NCBI RefSeq assembly: GCF_963675585.1
Contig: NZ_OY776411.1
Span: 5,001 to 69,000, forward strand
Direction: 5' to 3'
DNA: 64,000 nucleotides
Source of the DNA: an uncultured Draconibacterium sp.
Lineage (GTDB): Bacteria > Bacteroidota > Bacteroidia > Bacteroidales > Prolixibacteraceae
Positions 1 through 9,206 of the stretch are shown here, piece by piece. Each line of letters begins with the position of its first letter. Position 1 is the stretch's first letter. The position numbers were made by a program, and so were the translations under genes. Under the pieces are notes generated by a model. That model searched no databases and was not told the DNA's origin. It saw nothing but the letters and a program-made list of their open reading frames with translations.

Positions 1-60
1 GTCGAACCCTTGACCTCTAGAATGCAAATCTAGCGCTCTAGCCAACTGAGCTAATCCCCC
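1..60 (-). tRNA. tRNA-Ala (TGC), 3' end outside the window
   Basis: Read on the minus strand, the sequence begins GGGGGATTAGCTCAGTTGG and carries a D-loop, an anticodon loop with TGC, and a GGTTCGA T-loop. The 3' acceptor arm lies to the left of the window. It follows tRNA-Ile and 16S, which is the usual 16S-Ile-Ala-23S spacer order, so a 23S gene is expected further left. Confidence 0.93.
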
Positions 61-63
61 GAC

Positions 64-136
64 TTATCAGTTCGCAGTGTTCAGTTTCAGTGTTCAGTTT
101 TCACTGACTACTGCGACTGTATACTGTTGACTGGGC
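64..136. repeat. Degenerate heptanucleotide repeat between tRNA-Ala and tRNA-Ile
   Basis: The spacer between the two tRNAs reads as about ten degenerate units of 7 bp, such as CAGTTCG, CAGTGTT, CAGTTTT, CACTGAC, ACTGTAT and ACTGTTG, with one 6-bp unit. It belongs to the same class of period-7 simple repeats found in other gaps of this window. It would be transcribed as part of the rRNA precursor and removed on processing. Confidence 0.6.
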
Positions 137-138
137 TG

Positions 139-212
139 TAGTCCCGCCCAGACTTGAACTGGGGACCCCTACATTATCAGTGTAGTACTCTAACCAGCTG
201 AGCTACGGGACT
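139..212 (-). tRNA. tRNA-Ile (GAT)
   Basis: A complete 74-nt cloverleaf on the minus strand. The acceptor arm AGTCCCG pairs with CGGGACT, the D-arm is GTAGCTCAGCTGGTTAGAG, the anticodon loop CTGATAA gives GAT, and the T-loop is GTTCAAG. CCA is not encoded. Its place between 16S and tRNA-Ala is the standard position inside a bacterial rRNA operon. Confidence 0.95.
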
Positions 213-340
213 GTTTTGCGGCTGCAAGCTTCCGAGCTCTTAGCTTTTCGCGACAGCTCCCGCTTGTAACTCTTATATTTTATAAAAAAAGCAAGGGCCA
301 ATTTGTTAATTTCGTCTCCGAAATTGAAACCAAGGCTCCA

Positions 341-1862
<1,522 letters not shown>

Positions 1863-2109
1863 AATATAAAAAGTTTAAATATCCTTTGCTCTCAGTTTCA
1901 TCTCTCAGAAATCAACAAAGTTGGTACACCTTGCTTTTTTTTATTTCTAAATTTTTGTGCTTCAAAATGTGAAAGAACTTCCCATAAAAAATCAGCACCT
2001 CCGTTAATCCTTTAATGCTGATAAACTATGTTTCTTTATTTTCTCGTGACCTCTTCTCCTATTCTCATCCTCGCTTCGGCCACTATCGCTTTTCCCTCTT
2101 TCGGGGCGA

Positions 2110-2140
2110 CAAAGGTAATAACTCTTTTGATTCTGCCAAA
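2110..2140 (-). promoter_or_regulatory. rRNA promoter P1 (proximal)
   Basis: On the minus strand a TTTG box (2137-2140) is followed after 19 nt by TACCTTTG (2110-2117). This fits the Bacteroidota -33/-7 consensus TTTG-N19-TAnnTTTG exactly. Transcription would start near 2103, about 240 nt before the 16S 5' end. Confidence 0.7.
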
Positions 2141-2266
2141 ATTTTTAAACTAAATTTTAAAGTTTTTTTCAGCTCCCGGTATCTCGTTTTTGTCTCGCAA
2201 CTCAAACTCAATCCCTTCACTATTACCCCTCAATCTTTCGAATGAACTTCGCTGTTAAAGCGGCTG

Positions 2267-2297
2267 CAAAAGTAATAGCTTATTTTTATCTGCCAAA
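2267..2297 (-). promoter_or_regulatory. rRNA promoter P2 (middle)
   Basis: A TTTG box at 2294-2297 is followed by a 19-nt spacer and TACTTTTG (2267-2274) on the minus strand, a full match to the Bacteroidota consensus. The following GCAGCCGCT segment is shared with P3. Confidence 0.7.
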
Positions 2298-2425
2298 ACT
2301 TTTTTGAGGTTTTTTTAAATTTATTTTCTGACACGAAAATACATCCTTCAAAAACTCCCAAAAACCCCGCCAGATAACGGTTATCACATCATTTCTTAAA
2401 TGAACTTTGCTTCCTTAAGCGGCTG

Positions 2426-2455
2426 CAAATGTAAGCAAGTCTTTTAGAAATCAAA
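2426..2455 (-). promoter_or_regulatory. rRNA promoter P3 (distal)
   Basis: A TTTG box (2452-2455), an 18-nt spacer and TACATTTG (2426-2433) on the minus strand. The downstream GCAGCCGCT segment is the same as at P2. It lies just after the modC stop codon (2524) and faces the rRNA genes. Confidence 0.6.
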
Positions 2456-2523
2456 GCCCCAAATGCAATTATTTTTCAAATAAATCGAAGTAATTATTTC
2501 AATGCTCTGATAATCAAAACAAA

Positions 2524-3615
2524 CTATACTGAAAATATTTTTAAGGCTGCGGATTTAAACAGACAATACACTTGTTCTCCCGGCTGAAGATTCATATTCT
2601 TTTGCGATGCTTCGGTTACTTCAACAATAATATTCTCGCCTACATCGACTATACAAAAAGCCAAACCGTCTTTCAGAAAAACCTTTTGTATTGTGCCCTG
2701 TATCTGATTTCGCAAGGAAATATTGGATACGGGTTCTTTTGCCAATGCAATGTTCTCGGGCTTAATAAGTACTTTGAGTGGAGTATTAATTTCAACAGGA
2801 CTTGTAATAAACTGTGTTAGTACCTGAATTTGCAGGTCACTCTTGTCGCTTTTTAAAAGAACCATTTCTTTTGAAGGTAACGATGCAAACACAAACAGGT
2901 GCATAATATTAAACCAGCCCGATTCGTGCATTACATTTAAGTTATCCTGATTTAAAATGAGATCGTGGAATTTACCATGAGCCAGAATTTTTCCATTCTG
3001 CAACAAAAGCAGATTGTCGGTTAAACTCAAAAGATCGGGCAAATCGTGACTTACTATTATAATAGGTATGTTAAATTTTTGGTTTACGGCATTAAGAAAC
3101 GGAATAATCTCTTTGCGGAGTTTTACATCAACTGCAGAAAAAGGCTCGTCCATTAAAAGTATTTGCGAGCCACTGAGTATTGCACGCCCAATTGCAACCC
3201 GTTGTTTTTCGCCACCCGAACACTCTTCCGGCTTCTTATTTAAAAGGTGTTCTATTTTTAATGTATTAACTACCTCATCAAAAATTACACTTCTCCCCTT
3301 TTCCTTTCGGCCATAATTCAGGTTTTTACAAACTGAATAATGCGGAAACAACCTTACATCCTGGAACACATAACCCACTTTCCGATTCTTTACCGGCACA
3401 TTAAGTTTGTTTTCTGAATCAAAAACCTTTTCTCCCTTTATATATATATTACCTAAATCTGGCTTAACAATTCCTGCGATGGAGTTCAGGAGGCTGGTTT
3501 TTCCGTGCCCCGACGGTCCGAATATTCCGGTAATTCCATCCGGAATCTCAGCCTTCACGTCCAGCACAAAATCTTTACGCTGCAGTTTGATATGGAATTT
3601 AAGTACCGGTTTCAT
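2524..3615 (-). CDS. modC: Molybdate ABC transporter ATP-binding protein ModC
   Basis: A 363-residue ATPase that would power molybdate import through ModB at the inner membrane. Visible motifs are Walker A GPSGHGKTS (around residue 33), the ABC signature CSGGEKQRVAIGRA (around 133), Walker B ILLMDEP and the H-loop SHD. A C-terminal extension from about residue 285 resembles the MOP/TOBE molybdate-binding domain, containing NQIQGTIQKV and EVTEASQKNMNLQPGEQVYC; this domain separates ModC from other ABC ATPases. The ATG overlaps the modB stop by four bases, so the two are translationally coupled. Its place at the end of the nif block fits a role in feeding FeMo-cofactor synthesis. Confidence 0.93.
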   Translation of the reverse strand: MKPVLKFHIKLQRKDFVLDVKAEIPDGITGIFGPSGHGKTSLLNSIAGIVKPDLGNIYIKGEKVFDSENKLNVPVKNRKVGYVFQDVRLFPHYSVCKNLNYGRKEKGRSVIFDEVVNTLKIEHLLNKKPEECSGGEKQRVAIGRAILSGSQILLMDEPFSAVDVKLRKEIIPFLNAVNQKFNIPIIIVSHDLPDLLSLTDNLLLLQNGKILAHGKFHDLILNQDNLNVMHESGWFNIMHLFVFASLPSKEMVLLKSDKSDLQIQVLTQFITSPVEINTPLKVLIKPENIALAKEPVSNISLRNQIQGTIQKVFLKDGLAFCIVDVGENIIVEVTEASQKNMNLQPGEQVYCLFKSAALKIFSV

Positions 3616-4313
3616 GCTGTTTTTCGTTTTATAATACGTTTATTGAGAAACTCGGCAGCAATCATTGCCAGCAAGGAAAGGATAACCGAAACAAACACCA
3701 AACGCATTGTTGATGCTTCCTGCCCGGGCACTTGCATTTCAGAAAAAATTGCCAGGGGCAACGTTTGCGTTTTTCCTTCGATATTACCCGCAAATGAAAT
3801 AGTGGCACCAAACTCGCCCAAACTACGGGCAAACGAAAGAATAAATCCACTAATTACGCCAGGCAATGCAAGTGGTAATGTAATTGTAAAAAACACGCGC
3901 ATGTTAGAGGCTCCCAAAGTACGCGCTGCTTGCTCCAGTTTTTGATCGACAAGCTCGATTGATAAACGCACCGAACGGGTAACCAGCGGAAACGATACGA
4001 AAATGGCAGCAATTACCGCCGCATAAAACGAAAAGGCAATTTGGATACCCAGCTTTTCGTAAAAAAAGGAACCAATAAATCCTCTGTTTCCGAAAACAAG
4101 TAACAAAAGATAGCCGGTGGTAATGGGAGGTAAAACAAGTGGCAAATGTAAAATTCCCTCAACAATTGATTTGCCGTAAAATTTTTTGCGGGCTAAAAAC
4201 CAGCCAATACCAACTGCAAGCGGCAAGGTAATTACCGAACAGATAATGGCAACGCTCAACGAAAGCTGAATTGCCGACCATTCACTTGCCGTATATTGAA
4301 AGAGTTCACTCAA
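3612..4313 (-). CDS. modB: Molybdate ABC transporter permease ModB
   Basis: A 233-residue inner-membrane permease with five to six hydrophobic segments. The binding-protein-dependent transport signature (EAA loop) is visible as EQAARTLGASNMRVFFTITLP around residues 131-151, followed by GVISGFILSFARSLGEFGATI. It pairs with ModC for ATP-driven molybdate uptake. The reading frame starts with TTG at 4313, overlapping the end of modA by eight bases; no ATG lies close by in frame, so TTG is the likely start with translational coupling. It is the middle gene of modABC. Confidence 0.93.
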   Translation of the reverse strand: MSELFQYTASEWSAIQLSLSVAIICSVITLPLAVGIGWFLARKKFYGKSIVEGILHLPLVLPPITTGYLLLLVFGNRGFIGSFFYEKLGIQIAFSFYAAVIAAIFVSFPLVTRSVRLSIELVDQKLEQAARTLGASNMRVFFTITLPLALPGVISGFILSFARSLGEFGATISFAGNIEGKTQTLPLAIFSEMQVPGQEASTMRLVFVSVILSLLAMIAAEFLNKRIIKRKTA

Positions 4314-5067
4314 ATTTAAATCCGTGTTTTAACCAAATAACTTTAGCTTCCGGCGAACTAAGATATTCATAAAAACCAAGTGTTTGCTTATTGTTTTTTG
4401 TTTTTAGTACCGAAGCATAAAAACCGACCGGCGAATACAAACTATCCGGAACTTCTGAAACAATTTTTACTTTCTCCGATTTTAAAGCATCGGTTTTATA
4501 TACAATACCCATTTCAACTTCGCCCAATTCAACTACCATAAGTGCCGAACGCACATCTTTTGTGGGCAAAATGCGGGCTTTTAATTCATCTGCATAACCG
4601 GCATTATTAATTGCCTGTTGCGCATAATCGCCGGCAGGCACATGTTTTGGATCGCCCATTGCCAGTCTTCCGGAAAAAAGTTCAGGTAAGTTACTTTGAA
4701 AAGAAATAGAATCAATCGGACTATCGAGCGGTACCACCACCACCAGCGAATTTCCGGCAACCATTTGTTTTGTTTCGGGAACGAGCAAATCGAGCTGAAT
4801 TAAATAATCTACCCACTTTTCGTTTGCCGAAATATAAACTGCCGGTTGAGCGCCGTGTTCAATCTGGCGTGCCAAAGTACCCGACGAAGCAAAATTCAAC
4901 TGAATATCTACTGCATTTTCCTTTTCGTAATTTTCGGCCAGTTCGGAAATTACATTGGTTAAACTTGCCCCACAAAAAGCCAGTAATTCGTTTGATTCAG
5001 TTTTCGCTTTCCGACCACACGCAAAAACAAAAAACAGTACTATTATATATAGTGTGTATTTTTTCAT
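4306..5067 (-). CDS. modA: Molybdate-binding lipoprotein ModA
   Basis: A 253-residue substrate-binding protein that captures molybdate in the periplasm for ModBC. The N-terminus MKKYTLYIIVLFFVFACGRK has a lipobox-like FACG, so it is probably lipid-anchored. Family features include LLAFCGASLTNVISEL near the start, NFASSGTLARQIEHGA, the VAGNSLVVVVP strand and LMVVELGEVEMGIVYKTDA, which follow the ModA fold. It is first of modABC and 138 bp downstream of a small gene of unknown function (5206-5598). A possible promoter lies directly upstream. Confidence 0.92.
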   Translation of the reverse strand: MKKYTLYIIVLFFVFACGRKAKTESNELLAFCGASLTNVISELAENYEKENAVDIQLNFASSGTLARQIEHGAQPAVYISANEKWVDYLIQLDLLVPETKQMVAGNSLVVVVPLDSPIDSISFQSNLPELFSGRLAMGDPKHVPAGDYAQQAINNAGYADELKARILPTKDVRSALMVVELGEVEMGIVYKTDALKSEKVKIVSEVPDSLYSPVGFYASVLKTKNNKQTLGFYEYLSSPEAKVIWLKHGFKFE

Positions 5068-5080
5068 TTTTATACCTTGC

Positions 5081-5110
5081 CAAAATTATATTTCTTTTCA
5101 GAACATTCAA
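5081..5110 (-). promoter_or_regulatory. Possible modABC promoter
   Basis: TAATTTTG (5081-5088) on the minus strand matches TAnnTTTG, with TTG at 5108-5110 nineteen bases upstream. The predicted transcription start is within about ten bases of the modA ATG, leaving almost no leader, so this is only moderately convincing. No sigma-54 element or ModE-like site was seen here. Confidence 0.4.
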
Positions 5111-5205
5111 TAAATTGAGATAAATGAATTGCAGAACTGGAGATTAACGCATAAAAGTTTAGGCCAACAGAACTATTGGCAACTAAGCAGAGCGAATCAG
5201 CAGTA

Positions 5206-5598
5206 TTAAACAGTTTCTTCCTGCAGCAATTTTTCTTCGCAAAAACGTTTCAATTCATCGGTAAAACCAAGCATACGAACCAAATCGGAGCGCGATGGAT
5301 CTTTTGTTTCCAAAACTTCGAGCGAGCAGAAATTCATAAAACTGTTTATAAATCTGGCTTCCACATGAAATGAGTCAGGAATTTCCATCGATTTCTGAAC
5401 CTGCTTCAAAATGGCTGTAATTCCTGAATGTTCGGGCATCTGTCCGATTTTTGAGCACAAGGCAGTAAGGTAATTTTCAATGGCCATACTCAACAAATTA
5501 TATACAACCTGACTTCCAAACTTCGACTTGTTAAACGAGCCAAACGCTGTTTTAGAGTAGGCATTCGCTTCATCAAAATATTTTCTCCAACTTTCCAT
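5206..5598 (-). CDS. Small helical protein between nifV and modA, function unknown
   Basis: A 130-residue soluble protein that I do not recognise with certainty. It has no signal peptide or membrane segment, starts at a clear ATG, and appears almost wholly alpha-helical. The N-terminal part (MESWRKYFDEANAYSKTAFG, then VVYNLLSMAIENYLTALC) looks like a HEPN-type helical bundle, but the catalytic RxxxxH motif of HEPN RNases is not visible. It sits on the same strand as the nif and mod genes, 109 bp after nifV and 138 bp before modA, so a role in nitrogenase or molybdenum metabolism is plausible. That is inferred from context only. Confidence 0.75.
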   Translation of the reverse strand: MESWRKYFDEANAYSKTAFGSFNKSKFGSQVVYNLLSMAIENYLTALCSKIGQMPEHSGITAILKQVQKSMEIPDSFHVEARFINSFMNFCSLEVLETKDPSRSDLVRMLGFTDELKRFCEEKLLQEETV

Positions 5599-5707
5599 AA
5601 CTGTTTTTTTAGTGATTAATAATTATAAGCCCGATACCGATTTTTTTCTCGAACTTCTATCTGTTTTTATACTCCTGTTTTACCGGTTTCCCCGGCACCA
5701 TGCATAA

Positions 5708-6847
5708 TCATGCCGTAAAGTTCAATGGTGTGTTATGAATAAGGCTGTGTACTTCGCTAAATTTCAAATCGCGTTTAAGTTGCGTTGAAAGCGATTTAAT
5801 TTTAGAAACCAAAACATGCAATTCATTCTTCGAAAGAAAAATATTTCGCTTTTCCAGTATTTCGCTAACGGCACCTATTCCTGAATGTTTTCCGATTACC
5901 AGCTCAGTTTCGCGACCAATCTCTTTTGGATTAAAGGGTTGATACGAAAGTGGGTTTTCTTTTAAACTGCGGCAATGGATTCCTGACTCGTGCGAAAAAA
6001 CCAACTCGCCCGACACTGGTTTTGAAAGTGCCAGTTCCCTGTCAGAAGCCTTTTCAACCAATTTTGAAAGTTGCACCATCAAAGCGCCATCAAAATTATA
6101 ATCGTATCCACAGGAATACTTAAGTGCAAAAGCCACTTCTTCCAAACAGGCATTTCCGGCGCGTTCGCCCAGTCCGTTTACTGTTAAACTAACACTCGTG
6201 GCACCCGACTGCAATGCCACCACATGATTAGCGGTTGCCATGCCCAGATCGTTGTGTCCGTGAAATTCGAAATCAACATCGGGAGAAATAGCGAGTAAAC
6301 GCTGAAACAAACTTTGAACTGACAAAGGATTTAGGATGCCAACCGTATCCGCAATGCGGACACGTTTGGCTCCATATAGTGATGATAGATAGATATATTC
6401 ATTTAAAAAATCGAAATCTGCCCGCGAAGCATCTTGCGCTCCAACTGCAACAAAATCGAAGTGATTGGTAGCAAAGCGCATAATTTCGGGCAAATAGTTT
6501 CGTACCCAATTGCGATTTTTGCCAAGTGTTTCCAACTGAATATCGGAAACCGGGAATGAGAGATTAACACGTGTTGCACCACATTTTAATGCCGCTTCCA
6601 AATCGTTGTAGGTAGCACGACACCAGCAGGTAGCATCAAAAGCAAAACCCTGACTGGTTAAAATGCGAATGTCATTTTGCTCGTTTTCGCCCATGGCAGG
6701 CGTACCAATTTCTAACTCAGGAATACCAAGTTCATCCAAATGTCTGGCAATTTCCATCTTTTCTTCCAACGAAAAAACAACTCCGGGAGCCTGCTCACCA
6801 TCCCGAAGCGTTGTATCTATTAAGTGTGGAAACTTTTTAACTTCCAT
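5708..6847 (-). CDS. nifV: Homocitrate synthase NifV
   Basis: A 379-residue enzyme that would condense acetyl-CoA with 2-oxoglutarate to give homocitrate, the organic ligand of FeMo-cofactor. It shows the DRE-TIM metallolyase signatures [14 protein letters not shown] near residue 10, [16 protein letters not shown] and [10 protein letters not shown], the last holding the metal-binding histidines. The length is standard for NifV and shorter than LeuA, which has an extra regulatory domain. The ATG at 6847 is preferred over an in-frame TTG at 6856. Family members also include isopropylmalate and citramalate synthases; the surrounding nif genes decide the call. Confidence 0.9.
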   Translation of the reverse strand: MEVKKFPHLIDTTLRDGEQAPGVVFSLEEKMEIARHLDELGIPELEIGTPAMGENEQNDIRILTSQGFAFDATCWCRATYNDLEAALKCGATRVNLSFPVSDIQLETLGKNRNWVRNYLPEIMRFATNHFDFVAVGAQDASRADFDFLNEYIYLSSLYGAKRVRIADTVGILNPLSVQSLFQRLLAISPDVDFEFHGHNDLGMATANHVVALQSGATSVSLTVNGLGERAGNACLEEVAFALKYSCGYDYNFDGALMVQLSKLVEKASDRELALSKPVSGELVFSHESGIHCRSLKENPLSYQPFNPKEIGRETELVIGKHSGIGAVSEILEKRNIFLSKNELHVLVSKIKSLSTQLKRDLKFSEVHSLIHNTPLNFTA

Positions 6848-6867
6848 GAGATTCAATTTAAAATTAA

Positions 6868-6921
6868 GGGCTAAAGCCCAGACTTAAAATGTGAGATAAA
6901 TCCCCAGACTAAAGTCTGGGG
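6868..6921. repeat. Double-hairpin intergenic element between the ferredoxin gene and nifV
   Basis: Two adjacent palindromes, GGGCTAAAGCCC (6868-6879) and CCCCAGACTAAAGTCTGGGG (6902-6921), share the core 'CCCAGACT' in related form. They occupy most of the gap upstream of nifV. They look like a small dispersed palindromic element and not a terminator, since no T-tract follows. Confidence 0.55.
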
Positions 6922-6988
6922 TGAAATATTCATCGAAGTTTGATTAGTTCTGGCAAAAAGAGGGGGTTATTCGTATTTACAGTTTAAC

Positions 6989-7294
6989 TTAATCACTGAT
7001 GAGATATTCTTCAACAGCCTCCCCCTCTTCTAGTGCATCTAAAATTTCGTCTATTTTTTCCTCATCAATTCCTCCATACCAAAAATTATTTGGATGAACG
7101 ACCATTACCGGCCCTTGCGAGCATACATTTAAACAAGCGGTGGAAGAGACCGCGGCGTCAAGACCACGGTCGTTACATTCTTCCATTATATATTGAATTA
7201 AATCGGCAGCACCGTTTTTGTTACAATAGCCTTTTGCATCTCCTGCAACCCGATACGAGTTGCAAACTAAAATGTGATAATCTGGTTTTTTCAT
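6989..7294 (-). CDS. Thioredoxin-like [2Fe-2S] ferredoxin, nif-associated
   Basis: A 101-residue electron carrier of the thioredoxin-fold [2Fe-2S] type, known from the nif regions of Clostridium pasteurianum and Azotobacter. The expected cysteines are visible: C11 and C24 near the N-terminus (HILVCNSYRV, GYCNKNGA), then ACLNVCSQGP around residues 54-58 with a C-x3-C pair. An acidic C-terminal tail (DEILDALEEGEAVEEYL) is typical. It lies in the nif transcription direction between the NifX-like gene and nifV. A role in cofactor assembly or electron supply is inferred from its position, and its partner is not known. Confidence 0.88.
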   Translation of the reverse strand: MKKPDYHILVCNSYRVAGDAKGYCNKNGAADLIQYIMEECNDRGLDAAVSSTACLNVCSQGPVMVVHPNNFWYGGIDEEKIDEILDALEEGEAVEEYLISD

Positions 7295-7308
7295 GATGTT
7301 AAAAATTG

Positions 7309-7338
7309 CCGGAAGTCCGAAGCCGGAAGTCCGAAGAT
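7309..7338. repeat. Short heptanucleotide array
   Basis: Four consecutive 7-bp units, GGAAGTC, CGAAGCC, GGAAGTC and CGAAGAT, lie in the gap between the NifX-like gene and the ferredoxin gene. Same class as the arrays near 9207, 12210, 46511 and 53070. Confidence 0.6.
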
Positions 7339-7374
7339 TTATTAATTTGAATTATTTATTATTTCAATACATGT

Positions 7375-7451
7375 TGTCATTTCGAAGGAAGTATAACTGA
7401 GAAATCAGCTATTTGGGAAAAGATTTCTCCTTCTTCGTCGTCGAAATGACA
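7375..7451. repeat. MITE-like palindromic element with 11-bp terminal inverted repeats
   Basis: A 77-bp element bounded by the perfect inverted repeat TGTCATTTCGA / TCGAAATGACA, with an inner inverted pair GAGAAATC / GATTTCTC. It fills the 168-bp gap between the NifX-like gene and the ferredoxin gene. It encodes nothing, and the structure suggests a small non-autonomous mobile or structural repeat. Confidence 0.6.
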
Positions 7452-7462
7452 GCTACATTCTG

Positions 7463-7810
7463 TTACTTACATTTCCCTGAACACCCCGGAATTTGTTCGA
7501 TATTGCATGAACAGGGCTGAACAATTATTCCTTTGGCTTTTAAAGCCTCTTCCGGTTTTTCGCCTATTTGAAGGGTGTACACTTTTTCGCAATCTTTTAT
7601 CCGGTTGTAAACCACCGACAGTCGATCGTCGGAGAACTTGTGATCCGGTTCCGATGCTCCTCCGGCATTTGATTGGCAATAAGAACTCACCATTCTGGTT
7701 TCGATAAGTTTTACTTCGTTGGCATTTATATCGTAAATGGAGAAACTGCTTGCTTTTCCAAAATGCTGGTCAACCTTTACACCGCTTGTTGTTGTTACTG
7801 CTATTCTCAT
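7463..7810 (-). CDS. NifX/NafY-type FeMo-cofactor-binding domain protein
   Basis: A 115-residue single-domain member of the dinitrogenase iron-molybdenum cofactor biosynthesis family (NifX, NafY and the C-terminus of NifB). The start MRIAVTTTSGVKVDQHFGKA carries the family 'DQHFGKA' segment, and the middle (RLSVVYNRIKDCEKVYTLQIG) matches the fold. An unusual cysteine-rich tail, PCSCNIEQIPGCSGKCK, has five cysteines in 16 residues, which could hold an Fe-S cluster or cofactor intermediate. It follows nifB in the transcription direction and probably shuttles NifB-co or FeMo-co precursors; this is inferred from the family. Confidence 0.85.
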   Translation of the reverse strand: MRIAVTTTSGVKVDQHFGKASSFSIYDINANEVKLIETRMVSSYCQSNAGGASEPDHKFSDDRLSVVYNRIKDCEKVYTLQIGEKPEEALKAKGIIVQPCSCNIEQIPGCSGKCK

Positions 7811-7814
7811 TTGG

Positions 7815-7846
7815 GCCTCTCCCTAACCCTCTCCAAAGGAGAGGGA
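7815..7846 (+). repeat. REP-like GC-rich hairpin module A
   Basis: The module consists of a left arm CTCTCCCT, then the stem CCCTCTCC (7827-7834), loop AAA, and GGAGAGGG (7838-7845). It has the same design as modules B to G in this operon. It lies four bases upstream of the NifX-like start codon. Confidence 0.65.
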
Positions 7847-7904
7847 ATTTTTGATTAATAATTATTTGTTCTTCAATCTAAATATGCTCAGGTTCTTGAT
7901 TTTT

Positions 7905-7932
7905 CCCTCCCCTTGGGGAGGTCAGGAGGGGC
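7905..7932 (-). repeat. REP-like GC-rich hairpin module B
   Basis: CTCCCC-TT-GGGGAG stem followed by the GGAGGGGC arm, in opposite orientation to module A. It ends one base before the nifB stop codon (7934). Modules A and B face each other across about 60 bp, as in BIME arrangements. Confidence 0.65.
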
Positions 7933-7933
7933 T

Positions 7934-9193
7934 TTAACCACAACCGGTTCCTTTACCCGAACAATCCGATCCGCAGGCAAAAACATCTGATTTTTTAAGT
8001 GTTCTCAATTCTTTGCCTTTGTAAACAGCGTCCAAACCTTCATCAATTAATCCGGTCATTTCAACAATTTTAATTCCTGCCCTACCAATAACCGACGATG
8101 GAGAAGGGCCAATTCCACCCACTAACATGGCACGACAATCGTTCAGCGACTCGGCCAGTTTCTCCCAACGATCTTTTCCTGCACCCGGTTTTGGAGTCGG
8201 GCGTTGTTCCACCATTCGGTATCCGTTTGGTGTTTCGCGGAAAATATAAACCTGTGCTGCTTCTCCAAGGTGTTGGTTTACCAATAATCCTTCGTGGCTG
8301 GTTACGGCAACGTATGGCCTTGTGGTATCCACGTTAACCGAAAGTTTTGAAACTTCAGAAAGTATTTGTTTGGCTTCCGGATCGTCTTTACCCAGTAGGC
8401 CAACCGCGTCGGCGCGACAACGAGAACAGTGCGTCATTGGAGGTAAATGTTCTTTAATCCCCTTGCGCAATTTTTTCATCATTGCTGGAGAAGGCTCTTC
8501 GAAATCTTCGAAAGGAGTTCCTTCAACCGGATAAAGCGGAATGGTATTCATAATATCGACACCAAGTTCTTTCATTTCAGCTGCCAAATCAACCACCGCG
8601 TTGTCGTTAATTCCGGGAACTACAATTGTATTTGCTTTTACTGTTATACCGGCTCGTTTGAGTGCACGAATGGCCTCCAACTGGTTTTTCAATAAAATAG
8701 AGGCAGCTTGTTCACCAAAATATCCACGCTTTTCGAAACGTACCCATTTGTATAATTTCGACAAGGTTTCCGTATCGGTCCCATTTATTGTGATGGTTAC
8801 GTGGCTAACTTCCAGCTCTTTTAGCTCATCGACGTAAGGCAATACATTTAAACCGTTTGAAGAAAGACAAAGCACCATGTCAGGAAATTCGTTACGAATT
8901 AAATGCAGCGTTTTCATGGTTTGAATTGGATTGGCAAACGGATCGCCCGGACCTGCAATTCCAACTACCGATAAATGCGGCATTTTCTCGCGTAACCTGA
9001 TTGTGTATGCAAGTGCCTGCTCAGGTGTTAAAACCTCGCTGGTTACACCCGGGCGACTTTCGTTTACACAATCGTAATCGCGTTTACAATAATTACAATG
9101 AATATTACATTGAGGAGCAACGGGAAGGTGAACCCTTGCATATTTACCTTTTGCGTCTTTATTGAAACAGGGATGTGTTTTTATATCTATCAT
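7934..9193 (-). CDS. nifB: Nitrogenase cofactor maturase NifB with C-terminal NifX-like domain
   Basis: A 419-residue radical SAM enzyme that would build NifB-co, the [8Fe-9S-C] precursor of FeMo-cofactor. The CX3CX2C motif is C29, C33 and C36 (CNIHCNYCKRDYDC), followed by the radical SAM barrel with VVGIAGPGDPFANP and VKANTIVVPGIND. From about residue 300 there is a NifX-like domain (VAVTSHEGLLVNQHLGEA), so this is the fused, long form of NifB. The C-terminus CGSDCSGKGTGCG is cysteine-rich. The ATG at 9193 (MIDIKTHPCFN) is preferred, because the longer frame to 9247 runs into heptanucleotide repeat DNA. Confidence 0.95.
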   Translation of the reverse strand: MIDIKTHPCFNKDAKGKYARVHLPVAPQCNIHCNYCKRDYDCVNESRPGVTSEVLTPEQALAYTIRLREKMPHLSVVGIAGPGDPFANPIQTMKTLHLIRNEFPDMVLCLSSNGLNVLPYVDELKELEVSHVTITINGTDTETLSKLYKWVRFEKRGYFGEQAASILLKNQLEAIRALKRAGITVKANTIVVPGINDNAVVDLAAEMKELGVDIMNTIPLYPVEGTPFEDFEEPSPAMMKKLRKGIKEHLPPMTHCSRCRADAVGLLGKDDPEAKQILSEVSKLSVNVDTTRPYVAVTSHEGLLVNQHLGEAAQVYIFRETPNGYRMVEQRPTPKPGAGKDRWEKLAESLNDCRAMLVGGIGPSPSSVIGRAGIKIVEMTGLIDEGLDAVYKGKELRTLKKSDVFACGSDCSGKGTGCG

Positions 9194-9206
9194 AACTGTA
9201 TATTTT

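Larger units (their letters stand above)
1863..2523 (-). other. rRNA operon leader and promoter region, no gene
   Basis: This stretch of 661 bp between 16S and the modC stop codon shows no credible coding sequence. It is AT-rich, and I read it as the untranslated leader of the rRNA operon (1863 to about 2105) followed by three tandem promoters (listed separately). Two stretches, about 2240-2281 and 2399-2440, are diverged direct repeats of each other. Each consists of AATGAACTT, a short variable part, AGCGGCTGCAAA and GTAA, so the promoter cassette appears to have been duplicated. Confidence 0.7.

Noticed and set aside
5068-5205. Molybdenum-cofactor riboswitch before modA
   Set aside because: No conserved stem structure could be recognised in this AT-rich gap of 138 bp.
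5690-5720. Second sigma-54 promoter near the end of nifV
   Set aside because: A GG/GC pair exists but with nine bases between, one short of the required spacing, and it lies in the nifV coding end.
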